Assembly: GCA_028284625.1 (NCBI GenBank)
Contig: JANQRH010000009.1
Coordinates: forward strand, 124,001-188,000
DNA length: 64,000 nucleotides
Direction of reading: 5' to 3'
Origin: Afifellaceae bacterium
Lineage (GTDB): Bacteria; Pseudomonadota; Alphaproteobacteria; Rhizobiales; Afifellaceae
Below are positions 20,290 to 29,660 of the stretch, piece by piece. The first letter of the stretch is position 1; every line of letters starts with the position of its first letter. The position numbers were made by a program, and so were the translations under genes. Below the pieces are notes generated by a model. It did not search any database. It saw only the letters and a program-made list of their open reading frames with translations, and was not told the origin of the DNA.

Positions 20290-22341
20290 TTGTATTCGGC
20301 GATCGTCTTTCTGCCGCTGCTTGGCGCCATCATTGCGGGGATCATCTCGCTGGCCGGCGCCGGCACACGGCATCCCGGCGGCGAGCCCGATGCGGGGCAT
20401 GGCGGACATGGCGGTGGTGACCCGCATCATGACGATGCGCATGGGGACGGGCATCATCCCGCGGCGCAGGGCTCGCGCGCGGCGGAGCTGATCACGTCCG
20501 GACTGCTTGTCGTTTCAGCGCTTCTCTCATGGGTGGCGTTCTTCTCCGTGGCCTATGGCGATGGCGAGGTCTTCACCGTTCCGGTCCTGACCTTCATCGA
20601 ATCCGGCGCGATGGTCGCCAACTGGGCGTTCCGCATCGATACGCTGACGGTGGTGATGCTGGTGGTGGTGAACACCGTCTCAGCGCTCGTTCACATTTAT
20701 TCCATCGGCTACATGGCGCACGATCCGCACAAGCCGCGTTTCTTCGCCTATCTGTCGTTCTTCACCTTTGCCATGCTGATGCTGGTGACGTCGGACAACC
20801 TCGTCCAGATGTTCTTCGGCTGGGAGGGCGTCGGGCTCGCCTCCTATCTCCTCATCGGCTTCTGGTACAAGCGGCCTTCGGCCAACGCGGCGGCAATCAA
20901 GGCGTTCATCGTCAACCGCGTCGGCGATTTCGGCTTCGCGCTCGGAATCTTCGGCGTCTTCTGGCTGTTTGCTTCCGTCGATCTCGGCACGATCTTCGCC
21001 AATGCGGAGGCGGTGGCTCAAGGTGAGGCGATCGCGCTTGAGATGTTCGGCCAGTCCTATGACGGACAGGCGGCGATCACCATCATCTGCCTGCTTCTTT
21101 TCATGGGCGCGATGGGCAAGTCGGCGCAGGTGCCGCTGCACACCTGGCTGCCCGACGCCATGGAAGGCCCGACCCCGGTCTCCGCGCTGATCCATGCGGC
21201 GACCATGGTGACGGCGGGCGTCTTCATGGTGGCGCGGCTTTCGCCGATCTTCGAGCTGTCGGACGTGGCCCTTTCAGCCGTCATCATCATTGGCGCGATC
21301 ACCGCGTTCTTCGCGGCCACCGTCGGGCTGGTGCAAAACGACATCAAGCGTGTCGTTGCGTATTCGACCTGCTCGCAGCTCGGCTACATGTTCGTAGCGC
21401 TCGGCGTCGGCGCCTATCCGGTAGCGATCTTCCACCTCTTCACGCACGCCTTCTTCAAGGCGCTGCTTTTCCTCGGCTCCGGGTCGGTGATCCACGCCGT
21501 GTCCGACGAGCAGGACATGCGCAAGATGGGCGGGCTCTACCGCATCATCCCTGTCACCTATGCGATGATGCTGGTCGGCACCTTGTCGCTGACCGGCTTT
21601 CCGCTCATGGCCGGGTATTTCTCCAAAGACGCGATCGTGGAATCGGCGCATGCGGCGCATACGGGCGTCGCTTTCTTCGCATTCCTGCTTCTGGTGCTCT
21701 CCGCCGCCTTTACGTCGTTCTATTCGTGGCGGCTCGTCTTCATGACCTTCCACGGGAATGCACGTGCGCCCAAGGACGTGATGGAGCACGCGCATGAAAG
21801 CCCGCAGGTCATGCTCGTGCCGCTTTATGTGCTTGCCGCAGGCGCCGTGCTTGCCGGGCTGATCTTCTACGGCCCGTTCATCGGCGACAGCGTGGCGGAT
21901 TTCTGGAGGGACTCGCTGGTCGTCGACAAGCACCTGCTTGAGGAGATGCACCACACGATTTTCTGGATCAAGGCGCTGCCGACGATCGCTATGGTGCTCG
22001 GATTTTTGGTGGCCTATCAGTTCTACATCCGCAGACCCGAGATACCGGCTCAGCTGGCGGAGGAGCAGCGGGTGCTCTACCGCTTCCTGCTCAACAAATG
22101 GTACTTCGACGAGCTCTTTGACGCGATCTTCGTGCGTCCCGCCATGTGGCTCGGCCGCTTCCTGTGGAAGCGCGGCGACGGCTGGCTGATCGATGGGTTC
22201 GGGCCGGATGGCGTGTCGGCGCGCGTGATCGATGTGACACGCAACGTCATCCGCCTGCAGACCGGCTATCTCTATCACTACGCCTTCGCCATGCTTTTGG
22301 GCATCGCGCTCCTGGTCACCTGGATCATGTTCGGGGGCTGA
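20290..22341 (+). CDS. nuoL: NADH-quinone oxidoreductase subunit L with a His-rich inserted loop
   Basis: NuoL is the distal antiporter-like subunit with the long lateral helix (683 residues). Conserved elements include [18 protein letters not shown], the Lys-containing [21 protein letters not shown] region (written here only as a reference to residues about 277-297) and the C-terminal amphipathic helix. Translation appears to start at TTG (20290), with AAAGG about 10 bases upstream; no ATG fits. Residues about 25-63, between the first two helices, form an extra loop with eight His and five Asp, which most NuoL proteins lack. It may bind metal; this is inference. Confidence 0.95.
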   Translation: MYSAIVFLPLLGAIIAGIISLAGAGTRHPGGEPDAGHGGHGGGDPHHDDAHGDGHHPAAQGSRAAELITSGLLVVSALLSWVAFFSVAYGDGEVFTVPVLTFIESGAMVANWAFRIDTLTVVMLVVVNTVSALVHIYSIGYMAHDPHKPRFFAYLSFFTFAMLMLVTSDNLVQMFFGWEGVGLASYLLIGFWYKRPSANAAAIKAFIVNRVGDFGFALGIFGVFWLFASVDLGTIFANAEAVAQGEAIALEMFGQSYDGQAAITIICLLLFMGAMGKSAQVPLHTWLPDAMEGPTPVSALIHAATMVTAGVFMVARLSPIFELSDVALSAVIIIGAITAFFAATVGLVQNDIKRVVAYSTCSQLGYMFVALGVGAYPVAIFHLFTHAFFKALLFLGSGSVIHAVSDEQDMRKMGGLYRIIPVTYAMMLVGTLSLTGFPLMAGYFSKDAIVESAHAAHTGVAFFAFLLLVLSAAFTSFYSWRLVFMTFHGNARAPKDVMEHAHESPQVMLVPLYVLAAGAVLAGLIFYGPFIGDSVADFWRDSLVVDKHLLEEMHHTIFWIKALPTIAMVLGFLVAYQFYIRRPEIPAQLAEEQRVLYRFLLNKWYFDELFDAIFVRPAMWLGRFLWKRGDGWLIDGFGPDGVSARVIDVTRNVIRLQTGYLYHYAFAMLLGIALLVTWIMFGG

Positions 22342-22369
22342 GATGGCGAAACAAAGCATCCTAGCGGTT

Positions 22370-22506
22370 GTCATCCCGGTTCGGCCGAAGGCCGAGACCG
22401 GGACCCATGAACACGTATCCCTCTGGCTGGGCTCCGTGTCTGATCGGCGTGCTTCGGGTGTGTATGGGCCCCGGACAACGCCGCTTCGCGCCGCTTCCGG
22501 GGTGAC
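22370..22506. repeat. palindromic repeat between nuoL and nuoM, element 1
   Basis: CCCGGT-TCGGCC (22375-22386) pairs with GGCCGA-ACCGGG (22390-22402, one bulged G) around GAA. The outer ends GTCATCCCGG and CCGGGGTGAC are also near-complementary, so the block is a REP-like palindrome of about 137 bases. The 345-base gap between nuoL and nuoM holds this element and the one at 22567-22665; I see no gene in it. Confidence 0.6.
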
Positions 22507-22566
22507 AAAAGAGAGGCCTGCGCCGGTCTCTATGTTGACCGAAGGGTGGTCGAGAAAGTCACTGTC

Positions 22567-22665
22567 GTCATGCCCGGACTTGATCCGGGCATCCATTCCG
22601 CTCCCGTCAGCGTCTGATGCAACGGTGATGGAATGGATTGCCGGGTCAAGCCCGGCAATAACGAC
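22567..22665. repeat. palindromic repeat between nuoL and nuoM, element 2
   Basis: The element holds ATGCCCGG/CCGGGCAT (22570-22577 with 22585-22592) and ATTGCCGGG/CCCGGCAAT (22637-22645 with 22651-22659, loop TCAAG). ATCCATTCC (22591-22599) and GGAATGGAT (22630-22638) are also exact complements, so the whole 99 bases can fold into one branched hairpin. The second half matches the palindrome after lpxB at 52084-52118, which marks a dispersed family in this genome. Confidence 0.7.
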
Positions 22666-22686
22666 AAACGGGGAGGCCATGCCGCG

Positions 22687-24198
22687 ATGAGCTGGCCGAT
22701 CCTCTCCGCCGTCACCTACCTGCCGCTGGTCGGCGCGGCGATCATCCTGTTCTTCCTACGCGGAGACGGGGAGGCGACGCGCCGCAATATCCTCAACGTC
22801 TCGCTCGGCGTGACGGTGCTCACCTTCCTCGTGTCGCTGTTGATCTGGTGGAACTTCGACACCTCAAATCCGGGCTTCCAGTTTGTTGAGGAAGCGGCGT
22901 GGACCAGCGGCTTCATGAGCTACCGCATGGGGGTCGACGGCATCTCCATGCTGTTCGTGATCCTCACCACGTTCCTCATGCCGTTCTGCGTCTTGGCAAG
23001 CTGGAAAGTCGTGCAGTCGCGGCTGAAGGAATACATGGTCGCGTTTCTGGTCTTGGAGACGCTGATGATCGGCGTCTTCACGGCGCTCGATCTCATTCTC
23101 TTCTACGTGTTCTTCGAGGCCGGCCTCATCCCGATGTTCCTGATCATCGGCGTGTGGGGCGGGGCACGGCGCGTCTACGCCGCCTTCAAGTTCTTCCTCT
23201 ACACGCTGCTCGGCTCCGTGCTGATGCTCCTGGCTATGATGGCGATGTATTGGGAGGCGGGCACGACCTCCATTCCGGAGCTTCTCAACCATCCGTTCCC
23301 GCCGGAAATGCAGACCTGGCTGTGGCTCGCCTTCCTCGCTTCTTTCGCCGTGAAGATGCCGATGTGGCCGGTGCACACCTGGCTTCCCGATGCGCATGTG
23401 GAAGCGCCGACCGCCGGCTCCGTGGTGCTGGCGGCGATCCTTCTGAAGATGGGGGGTTACGGCTTCCTGCGCTTCTCGCTGCCGATGTTCCCGCTGGCGA
23501 GCGCCGACCTCGCGCCGCTCATCTATACGCTTTCCGTTGTCGCCATCATCTACACGTCGCTCGTGGCGCTGATGCAGGAGGACGTGAAGAAGCTGATCGC
23601 CTATTCTTCCGTCGCCCATATGGGCTTCGTGACGATGGGCATCTTCACCATGACGGCGCAGGGCGTTCAGGGTGGCATCTTCCAGATGCTCTCGCACGGC
23701 ATCGTGTCGGGGGCGCTGTTCCTGTGCGTAGGCGTCATCTATGACCGCATGCATACGCGCCAGATTGCCGATTATGGCGGGCTGGTGAACCGCATGCCGT
23801 GGTACGCCTTCGCCTTCATGGTCTTCACCATGGCCAATGTCGGGCTGCCCGGCACGTCCGGGTTTGTCGGCGAATTCTTGACGCTTGTCGGCGCGTTTCA
23901 GGTCAACACCTGGGTGGCGCTGCTGGCCACGACCGGTGTCGTGCTTTCCGCGGGCTATGCGCTGTGGCTTTATCGCCGCGTCATCTTCGGCACGATCGAG
24001 AAGCCGAACCTCACCGGCATTCTCGATCTGAGCCTGAGGGAAAAAGTCATCCTGGTGCCGCTCGTCGTGCTGACGATCTTTTTCGGCGTCTATCCGGCGC
24101 CGATCATGGATGTTACGGCGGCCTCGGTCGACCAGCTCATCAACAATTACCAGGCTGCGCTGGAAAGCGCCGCCGCGCTGGCGCAGGTGAGCGAATGA
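22687..24198 (+). CDS. nuoM: NADH-quinone oxidoreductase subunit M
   Basis: NuoM is an antiporter-like proton-pumping subunit (503 residues, about 14 helices). Hallmarks are the helix with [17 protein letters not shown] (the conserved Glu), the [20 protein letters not shown] segment (Lys and His in the membrane) and [13 protein letters not shown]. The ATG at 22687 (MSWPILSAV) is preferred; the frame is open upstream into the repeat. Its TGA overlaps the nuoN ATG. Confidence 0.97.
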   Translation: MSWPILSAVTYLPLVGAAIILFFLRGDGEATRRNILNVSLGVTVLTFLVSLLIWWNFDTSNPGFQFVEEAAWTSGFMSYRMGVDGISMLFVILTTFLMPFCVLASWKVVQSRLKEYMVAFLVLETLMIGVFTALDLILFYVFFEAGLIPMFLIIGVWGGARRVYAAFKFFLYTLLGSVLMLLAMMAMYWEAGTTSIPELLNHPFPPEMQTWLWLAFLASFAVKMPMWPVHTWLPDAHVEAPTAGSVVLAAILLKMGGYGFLRFSLPMFPLASADLAPLIYTLSVVAIIYTSLVALMQEDVKKLIAYSSVAHMGFVTMGIFTMTAQGVQGGIFQMLSHGIVSGALFLCVGVIYDRMHTRQIADYGGLVNRMPWYAFAFMVFTMANVGLPGTSGFVGEFLTLVGAFQVNTWVALLATTGVVLSAGYALWLYRRVIFGTIEKPNLTGILDLSLREKVILVPLVVLTIFFGVYPAPIMDVTAASVDQLINNYQAALESAAALAQVSE

Positions 24199-25625
24199 AC
24201 GCCGCATTGCCCGAACTCAGCGCCATTGTGCCGGAGCTGATCATGGCGGTCGGCGCCATGGCTCTTCTGATGGTCGGCGTCTATTCCTCCGAACGTGCGT
24301 CGCGCAGCGTCAATTGGATGGCGATTGCGGTGATCGCGATCGCGAGTATCGCGGTGGCCGGAACCGAAAATGTCGGGGCCGTGCTGAACGGCGCGTTCAT
24401 GGTCGACGGCTTCGCGCGCTTTATGAAGATCGCCGTGTTGATCGGCTCGGCGGTGGCGATCCTGCTGACGATGCGCTTCGCCAGGAACGAGCGTTTCGAG
24501 CGTTTCGAGTTCCCCATTCTCGTCGTGCTCGCCACGCTCGGCATGATGGTGATGATCTCCGCCAACGACCTGATCAGCCTCTATCTCGGGCTGGAGCTGC
24601 AGTCGTTGGCGCTTTACGTCGTCGCCGCTATTCATCGCGACAATGCCCGTTCCTCGGAGGCGGGGCTCAAATACTTCGTTCTCGGTGCCTTGTCGTCGGG
24701 CATGCTGCTTTACGGCGCGTCGCTGGTCTACGGCTTCACCGGCCATACCGGCTTTGAGCCGATCGCGGAGGCGCTTGCCGACGGCCGGTCCGTGGGTCTC
24801 GTAGTCGGTCTGGTCTTTGTGCTTGCCGGGCTTGCCTTCAAGATATCTGCCGTGCCGTTCCATATGTGGACGCCCGACGTCTACGAAGGCGCGCCGACGC
24901 CGGTGACGGCGTTCTTTGCGTCCGCGCCGAAACTTGCGGCGATGGCGCTCTTCATCCGCGTGGTGATCGACGCCTTCGCGCCGATCACGCCGGACTGGCA
25001 GCAGATCGTCGCCTTCATCGCCATTGCCTCCATGGCGCTCGGCTCCTTCGCGGCGATCGGCCAGGAGAACATCAAGCGGCTGATGGCCTATTCCTCCATC
25101 GGCCATATGGGCTTCGCGCTGGTCGGATTGGCGGCCGGCAGCCAGCAGGGCGTGCAGGGCGTCATTGTCTATGTCGTCATCTATCTGGTGATGAATCTCG
25201 GCGCGTTTGCCTGCATTCTCGCCATGCGCCGCGACGGCGAGATGGTGGAGGAGATCAGCGCGCTTTCCGGGCTGGCACGCACGAAGCCGGGCATTGCATT
25301 CATGCTCGCAGCGATCCTCTTCTCGCTTGCGGGCATCCCGCCGCTCGCTGGCTTTTTCGCGAAGTACTACGTCTTTCTCGCGGCCATCCAGTCCGGCCTT
25401 TATCTGCTCGCTGTTATCGGCGTCGTCACCAGCGTGGTGGGCGCCTACTATTATCTGCGCATCGTCAAGATCATGTATTTCGACGAACCGGCGGAAAGCT
25501 TCGAGCCCGTGCCGGTGGAGCTTCGGGCCGTGCTGGGCGTCTCAGGTGTGCTGGTAATTGTCTTCGCGGTCATCGCCGCGCCACTGGTCGACGCCGCAGG
25601 CGCGGCGGCGGCGAGCCTCTTCTAA
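24195..25625 (+). CDS. nuoN: NADH-quinone oxidoreductase subunit N
   Basis: NuoN is the third antiporter-like subunit, next to NuoK (476 residues). [36 protein letters not shown] and [16 protein letters not shown] are the expected motifs. The start at 24195 overlaps the nuoM stop (ATGA). It is the last nuo gene; birA follows 3 bases after its stop, so the transcript probably continues. Confidence 0.97.
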   Translation: MNAALPELSAIVPELIMAVGAMALLMVGVYSSERASRSVNWMAIAVIAIASIAVAGTENVGAVLNGAFMVDGFARFMKIAVLIGSAVAILLTMRFARNERFERFEFPILVVLATLGMMVMISANDLISLYLGLELQSLALYVVAAIHRDNARSSEAGLKYFVLGALSSGMLLYGASLVYGFTGHTGFEPIAEALADGRSVGLVVGLVFVLAGLAFKISAVPFHMWTPDVYEGAPTPVTAFFASAPKLAAMALFIRVVIDAFAPITPDWQQIVAFIAIASMALGSFAAIGQENIKRLMAYSSIGHMGFALVGLAAGSQQGVQGVIVYVVIYLVMNLGAFACILAMRRDGEMVEEISALSGLARTKPGIAFMLAAILFSLAGIPPLAGFFAKYYVFLAAIQSGLYLLAVIGVVTSVVGAYYYLRIVKIMYFDEPAESFEPVPVELRAVLGVSGVLVIVFAVIAAPLVDAAGAAAASLF

Positions 25626-25628
25626 GCC

Positions 25629-26411
25629 ATGGCGTTTGCGCTCGGCGCCAAAGCCGTTGCAGCCGGCTACCGGCTCGCCACTTTCGATGTGGTCGGTTCC
25701 ACAAGCACCTGGGCCATGGAGCAAGCCAAGGCCGGTGATCCCGGGCGGCTTTGGGCTGTCGCGTATCAGCAAAGCCATGGCCATGGCCGCCGCGGTCGGC
25801 CGTGGCAGATGCCGCGCGGCAACCTTGCCGCAAGTCTCCTCGTTCCGGTGGGCGAACACAAAGCGCGCATGGCGACGCTGGGTTTCGCCGCCGGGCTGGC
25901 GCTGGAAAACGCCATCGGTCAGGTGGCGCCGTCGTTGACGTCAGAGGTCACGCTCAAATGGCCCAACGACGTGCTCCTGAACGGCGCCAAGGTCGCCGGC
26001 ATTTTATTGGAGGCAGTCAGCGCACCGGATGCAGTGGCAAGGGTAGTCATCGGCATTGGCGTCAATGTCCGCCATGCGCCGGAGGGGCTCGCCCTCCCGG
26101 CGACGGCTTTGGCCGCCGCCGCCGACATCACGGCGGAAGCGCTGTTCGAGGCGCTTACCGACGCATGGATCGAGCAGCAGGAATTGTGGGAGGGAAGCGG
26201 CGGCTTTACGGCTATACGAGACCGCTGGCTCGACCGGGCCGCAGGTCTTGGCGCGCCGATCGCCGTGCGCATGGGCGAGCAGGAAGTTCGTGGCACGTTT
26301 GAGACCATCGACGCCGACGGCCGGCTTGTCGTGCGCGAGCCCGGCGGTGCGGCTCGCTCCATCAGCGCCGGCGATGTCTATTTCGGCGGCGCAGCCACGG
26401 CGGGACGTTGA
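25629..26411 (+). CDS. birA: biotin--[acetyl-CoA-carboxylase] ligase
   Basis: This enzyme attaches biotin to the AccB carrier (57242-57727 in this window) through biotinyl-AMP. The adenylate-binding loop GHGRRGRPWQ is at 51-60, KWPNDVLLNG follows near 116, and a small C-terminal SH3-like domain ends the protein. At 260 residues it has no N-terminal DNA-binding domain, so it is the ligase-only form and not a biotin repressor. It follows nuoN and precedes rnj, an order common in Rhizobiales. Confidence 0.93.
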   Translation: MAFALGAKAVAAGYRLATFDVVGSTSTWAMEQAKAGDPGRLWAVAYQQSHGHGRRGRPWQMPRGNLAASLLVPVGEHKARMATLGFAAGLALENAIGQVAPSLTSEVTLKWPNDVLLNGAKVAGILLEAVSAPDAVARVVIGIGVNVRHAPEGLALPATALAAAADITAEALFEALTDAWIEQQELWEGSGGFTAIRDRWLDRAAGLGAPIAVRMGEQEVRGTFETIDADGRLVVREPGGAARSISAGDVYFGGAATAGR

Positions 26412-28087
26412 TGCCGGGGCGTGATGATTTGGTCTTCGTCGCGCTCGGCGGTGTTGCCGAGATCGGCATGAACCTGGCGCTCTACGGCTATGGCCGCGGG
26501 CGCAACCGATCCTGGCTTGCAATCGATATGGGCGTCGCCTTCGGGCACGAGGAGTTTCTGCCGGGCGTCGATGCGGTGCTTCCCGATATCGACTTCCTGC
26601 TGGAGCGAAAAGACAGGCTGCACGGCATCGCAATCACGCACGCGCATGAGGACCATTACGGCGCGCTCTTCGATTTCTGGCCCAAGCTTGAGGCGCCGGT
26701 CTTCATGACGCCGTTTGCCGCCGCGCTGATGGAGGCGAAGCAGGCGGGCGAGCCGAGCGCGCCGAAGGTGCCGGTGCGCATCGTCAAGCAGCGCGAGACC
26801 GTGAGCGCCGGGCCGTTCGAGATTGAATACATCCCGGTGTCTCACTCCATCCCCGAGCCGAACGCGCTCGCTATCCGCACGCCGGCGGGAACGGTGCTTC
26901 ATACCGGGGATTGGAAGCTCGATCCCGCGCCGGGCATCGGCCTCGCCACCGACGACGATCGGCTGGCGGCGCTGGGGGAGGAGGGGGTGCTGGCGCTTGT
27001 CTCCGATTCCACGAATGCCATTCGCGATGGCGTCAGCCCGAGCGAAGGCGAGGTGGCTGTAACGCTTGAGCGGCTGATTGCCGAAGCGCCGGAACGCGTT
27101 GCGGTCACGACCTTCGCCTCCAATGTGGCGCGCCTGAAGGCGGTCGCCGCTGCGGCGCATCGCGCCGGGCGCGATGTCGTGGTGATCGGCCGCGCGCTGC
27201 ATCGCGCGCTCGATGTGGCGCGTGAGCTTGGCTATCTCGAGGGCCTGCCGGAGTTTCTGGACCAGGACGCCTTCGCCAATTTGCCGCGCAACAAGGTCGT
27301 GGCGCTGATGACCGGCAGCCAGGGCGAGCCGCGCGCGGCGCTGTCGCGTATCGCGTCCGGCGACCATCGCGCCGTCAAGCTGGCGCCGGGCGATCGCGTC
27401 ATCTTCTCGTGCCGTACGATCCCGGGCAATGAGCGCGCCGTGAACACCATCATCAATGCGCTGGTCGATCTGGGGGCGGAGATCATCGCCGACCGCGACG
27501 GCCTGGTGCACACCTCCGGCCATCCGCGCCGCGACGAGTTGCGCCAACTCTACGATTGGATCAAGCCGGAGGTGGTCGTGCCGGTGCACGGCGAGGCGTT
27601 GCATCTGCACGAGCAAGCGAAGATCGCGCGATCATCCGGCATTCCGCGTGTCGTGGAGGCGCGCAATGGCCATCTGGTGCGGCTTGCGCCCGGACCGGCG
27701 GAGATCATCGACACGGTCCGGCACGGTCGGCTCTACCGCGACGGACGGCTGCTCGTGTCGCACGAGACAAGCGGCGTTGCCGATCGCCGCCGCCTCGGCT
27801 TCGCCGGCATTGTCAGCGTGTCGATCGTGCTTTCAGACAGCGGCGACGTTCTGGAGGATCCCAAGGTAGCGCTCCTGGGGCTGCCGGAGAGCGACGGGGA
27901 AGGCGAGATGCTCAGCACCATCGCTGAGGACGCGGTGGACGATGCGCTCGACGGGCTTCCCAAACGCCGGCGACGCGACGCCGACGAAGTGCGCCGGGCT
28001 GTCCGGCGTGCGGTGCGCGGCGAGATCGACGCCGCCTGGGGGAAGAAGACCCAGACGATCGTGCATGTTACGCATGTCAGCGATTGA
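26411..28087 (+). CDS. rnj: ribonuclease J
   Basis: RNase J is a metallo-beta-lactamase fold exo/endoribonuclease used in mRNA turnover and rRNA maturation. The zinc motif HAHEDH is at residues 77-82, with GDWKLDPAP and SGHPRRDEL further on, and the beta-CASP region between. The protein is 558 residues from ATG 26411, whose A is the last base of the birA stop; a TTG one codon earlier is less likely. birA, rnj and the next genes form a tight run. Confidence 0.95.
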   Translation: MPGRDDLVFVALGGVAEIGMNLALYGYGRGRNRSWLAIDMGVAFGHEEFLPGVDAVLPDIDFLLERKDRLHGIAITHAHEDHYGALFDFWPKLEAPVFMTPFAAALMEAKQAGEPSAPKVPVRIVKQRETVSAGPFEIEYIPVSHSIPEPNALAIRTPAGTVLHTGDWKLDPAPGIGLATDDDRLAALGEEGVLALVSDSTNAIRDGVSPSEGEVAVTLERLIAEAPERVAVTTFASNVARLKAVAAAAHRAGRDVVVIGRALHRALDVARELGYLEGLPEFLDQDAFANLPRNKVVALMTGSQGEPRAALSRIASGDHRAVKLAPGDRVIFSCRTIPGNERAVNTIINALVDLGAEIIADRDGLVHTSGHPRRDELRQLYDWIKPEVVVPVHGEALHLHEQAKIARSSGIPRVVEARNGHLVRLAPGPAEIIDTVRHGRLYRDGRLLVSHETSGVADRRRLGFAGIVSVSIVLSDSGDVLEDPKVALLGLPESDGEGEMLSTIAEDAVDDALDGLPKRRRRDADEVRRAVRRAVRGEIDAAWGKKTQTIVHVTHVSD

Positions 28088-28135
28088 CGCCGGCCGGGCG
28101 CTGCCGGGCGTTCCGGCGTTGATGGAGGGCCGGTG

Positions 28136-28627
28136 ATGGACGCGCAGGAGGGGGGATGCCTTTGCAATGGGCTCCGCTATGCGGTCGCCGCGCCGCCGGC
28201 GCGTGTGACGGTCTGCCATTGCCGCTTCTGCCAGCGCGGGACGGGAACGGCTTATTTCGTTGAGCCGATCTTCAACAAGGCGGATTTCAAGCTGACCGCG
28301 GGCGAAGCCACGACCTACGAGCACCGCTCGGAGGGAAGCGGCAAGATCGTCACGGTGCATTTCTGCGCCACGTGCGGCACCAAGATCTGCCTGTCATTTG
28401 AACGTTTCCCCGAATTTGTCGGCGTGTTCGGCGGGACGTTCGACGATCCGAACTGGTTTGAGCGCTCGCCGGAGAACACGCGGCACATCTTTCTGGATTC
28501 AGCGCAGCGCGGCACAATCGTGCCGCCTGGCTATCGGACCTATCGCGAGCATGCGATGAGCAAGGAGGGCGGGCACGTCGACGCCACCATCTTCGATCAT
28601 CCGCATGTGATCGAGCCGGGCGAATAG
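28136..28627 (+). CDS. GFA/CENP-V family zinc-fold protein (copy 3)
   Basis: This 163-residue protein has the pattern Cys8/Cys10 (CLC), Cys27/Cys29/Cys32 (CHCRFC) and Cys77/Cys80 (CATC), like the two copies in the nuo operon. GGAGGG lies 8 bases before the ATG at 28136. It sits between rnj and the methylmalonyl-CoA epimerase gene, 48 bases after the former. The substrate is unknown; a glutathione or aldehyde adduct is suggested by the family only. Confidence 0.87.
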   Translation: MDAQEGGCLCNGLRYAVAAPPARVTVCHCRFCQRGTGTAYFVEPIFNKADFKLTAGEATTYEHRSEGSGKIVTVHFCATCGTKICLSFERFPEFVGVFGGTFDDPNWFERSPENTRHIFLDSAQRGTIVPPGYRTYREHAMSKEGGHVDATIFDHPHVIEPGE

Positions 28628-28639
28628 GAGTTTGTCGCA

Positions 28640-29062
28640 ATGCACAGCGCCGCGCTTGGCCGACTGAACCATGTTGCGATCGCCGTGCCGGACCTTGCGG
28701 CGGCGGTGCGACTTTATCGCGAGACGCTCGGTGCAGAGGTCTCCGCGCCGCAGGCATTGCCGGAGCATGGCGTCACGGTGGTTTTCGTCGATCTGCCCAA
28801 TACGCGCATTGAGCTTCTAGAGCCGCTGGGCGCGGATTCGCCGATCGCAAGCTTCCTGGCGCGCCAGCCCGATGGCGGCATCCACCACATTTGCTGCGAG
28901 GTCGAAGACGTCCGGGCGGCGCGCGACCGGCTGGTCAAAGACGGCGCGCGCGTGCTTGGCGATGGCGAGCCCAAGATCGGCGCGCATGGCCATCCGGTCG
29001 TATTCCTGCACCCGAAGGATTTCTGCGGCACGCTGATTGAGCTTGAGGAGGTGCCCGCGTGA
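28640..29062 (+). CDS. mce: methylmalonyl-CoA epimerase
   Basis: The enzyme interconverts (R)- and (S)-methylmalonyl-CoA in propionyl-CoA use, feeding the B12-dependent mutase. The 140-residue protein is a two-module vicinal-oxygen-chelate fold with metal ligands expected in LNHVAIAV (His11), in GIHHICCEV and in the C-terminal LIELEEV. Length and position (before a DUF1467 gene and proS) match Rhizobiales. Its stop overlaps the GTG start of the next gene. Confidence 0.93.
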   Translation: MHSAALGRLNHVAIAVPDLAAAVRLYRETLGAEVSAPQALPEHGVTVVFVDLPNTRIELLEPLGADSPIASFLARQPDGGIHHICCEVEDVRAARDRLVKDGARVLGDGEPKIGAHGHPVVFLHPKDFCGTLIELEEVPA

Positions 29063-29310
29063 GCCTGATCAGCGCGGTGGCGATTTACTTCATCGTATGG
29101 TGGCTGTGCTTGTTCGTCGTGCTGCCGTTCGGCGTGAAGGGCCAGCATGAAGAGGGCAACGTAACGCTGGGGACAGAACCCGGCGCGCCGCTCAGGCCGC
29201 TGCTTCTGAAGAAAGTGCTCGCCACGACGGTGCTCGCGGCGATCATCTTCGCCGGCATCTATCTCTACTTCGGCGTGTATGGAATGTCCCTACAGGACCT
29301 GATGATCTAG
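29059..29310 (+). CDS. DUF1467 family small membrane protein
   Basis: The 83-residue protein has two membrane segments (about residues 5-27 and 53-75) and the loop LPFGVKGQHEEGNVTLGTEPGAP, cited here as residues about 22-44, which is characteristic of DUF1467. It starts with GTG, overlapping the mce stop by 4 bases. Function unknown; it is a constant neighbour of mce and proS in alphaproteobacteria. Confidence 0.87.
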   Translation: MSLISAVAIYFIVWWLCLFVVLPFGVKGQHEEGNVTLGTEPGAPLRPLLLKKVLATTVLAAIIFAGIYLYFGVYGMSLQDLMI

Positions 29311-29338
29311 GCCCTGCCGGCGATCCCGAATGCACAAG

Positions 29339-29365
29339 AAAAAAGAGCAAGGCGGCGCCTTGCTC
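29339..29365 (-). terminator. intrinsic terminator on the minus strand
   Basis: GAGCAAGGC (29345-29353) and GCCTTGCTC (29357-29365) form a perfect 9-bp stem with loop GGC. Six A (29339-29344) lie on the left, so the T tract follows the hairpin only on the minus strand. It therefore ends a minus-strand transcript and not the DUF1467 transcript, whose right side has no T run. Confidence 0.75.
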
Positions 29366-29377
29366 AGAACTTCGCGA

Positions 29378-29485
29378 TTAGCCGTTCATCATCCAACGCT
29401 CAACGCGCTGCTTGACGAAGTCCTCCCAAGACTTGGACCGCGAGCAAGTCGGTGCCGAGGCACCCTTTTGATTGCTGGGGACCAT
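29378..29485 (-). CDS. possible 35-residue minus-strand protein
   Basis: An ATG at 29485-29483 on the minus strand opens a 35-residue frame ending in TAA at 29380-29378, twelve bases before the minus-strand terminator at 29339-29365. The C-terminal part (SKSWEDFVKQRVERWMMNG) looks like a real amphipathic helix. The ribosome site is weak (GATGAG). It may be a small protein, the tail of a decayed gene, or a misread of a small RNA. The 317-base gap between DUF1467 and proS holds only this and the terminator. Confidence 0.35.
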   Translation of the reverse strand: MVPSNQKGASAPTCSRSKSWEDFVKQRVERWMMNG

Positions 29486-29660
29486 AACTCATCGGATTCG
29501 GCCTGTCACTCCCTCTTCAAAGAAGCTGCTGAAAAAATTGGCATCTTGCCCGAATGTGGCGCAACTTTTCAGGTGTGAATTGAGGCCGCCCGGATAGCGC
29601 CCTTGCCAAGGCCCAGGCGATACGGTCATGTCGCGCGAATACCCGGATGATTCACCGACA

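Noticed and set aside
29330-29578. Plus-strand open frame of 82 codons between DUF1467 and proS
   Set aside because: It reads through the minus-strand terminator, has no ribosome site and no protein-like pattern; the minus-strand unit explains the region better.
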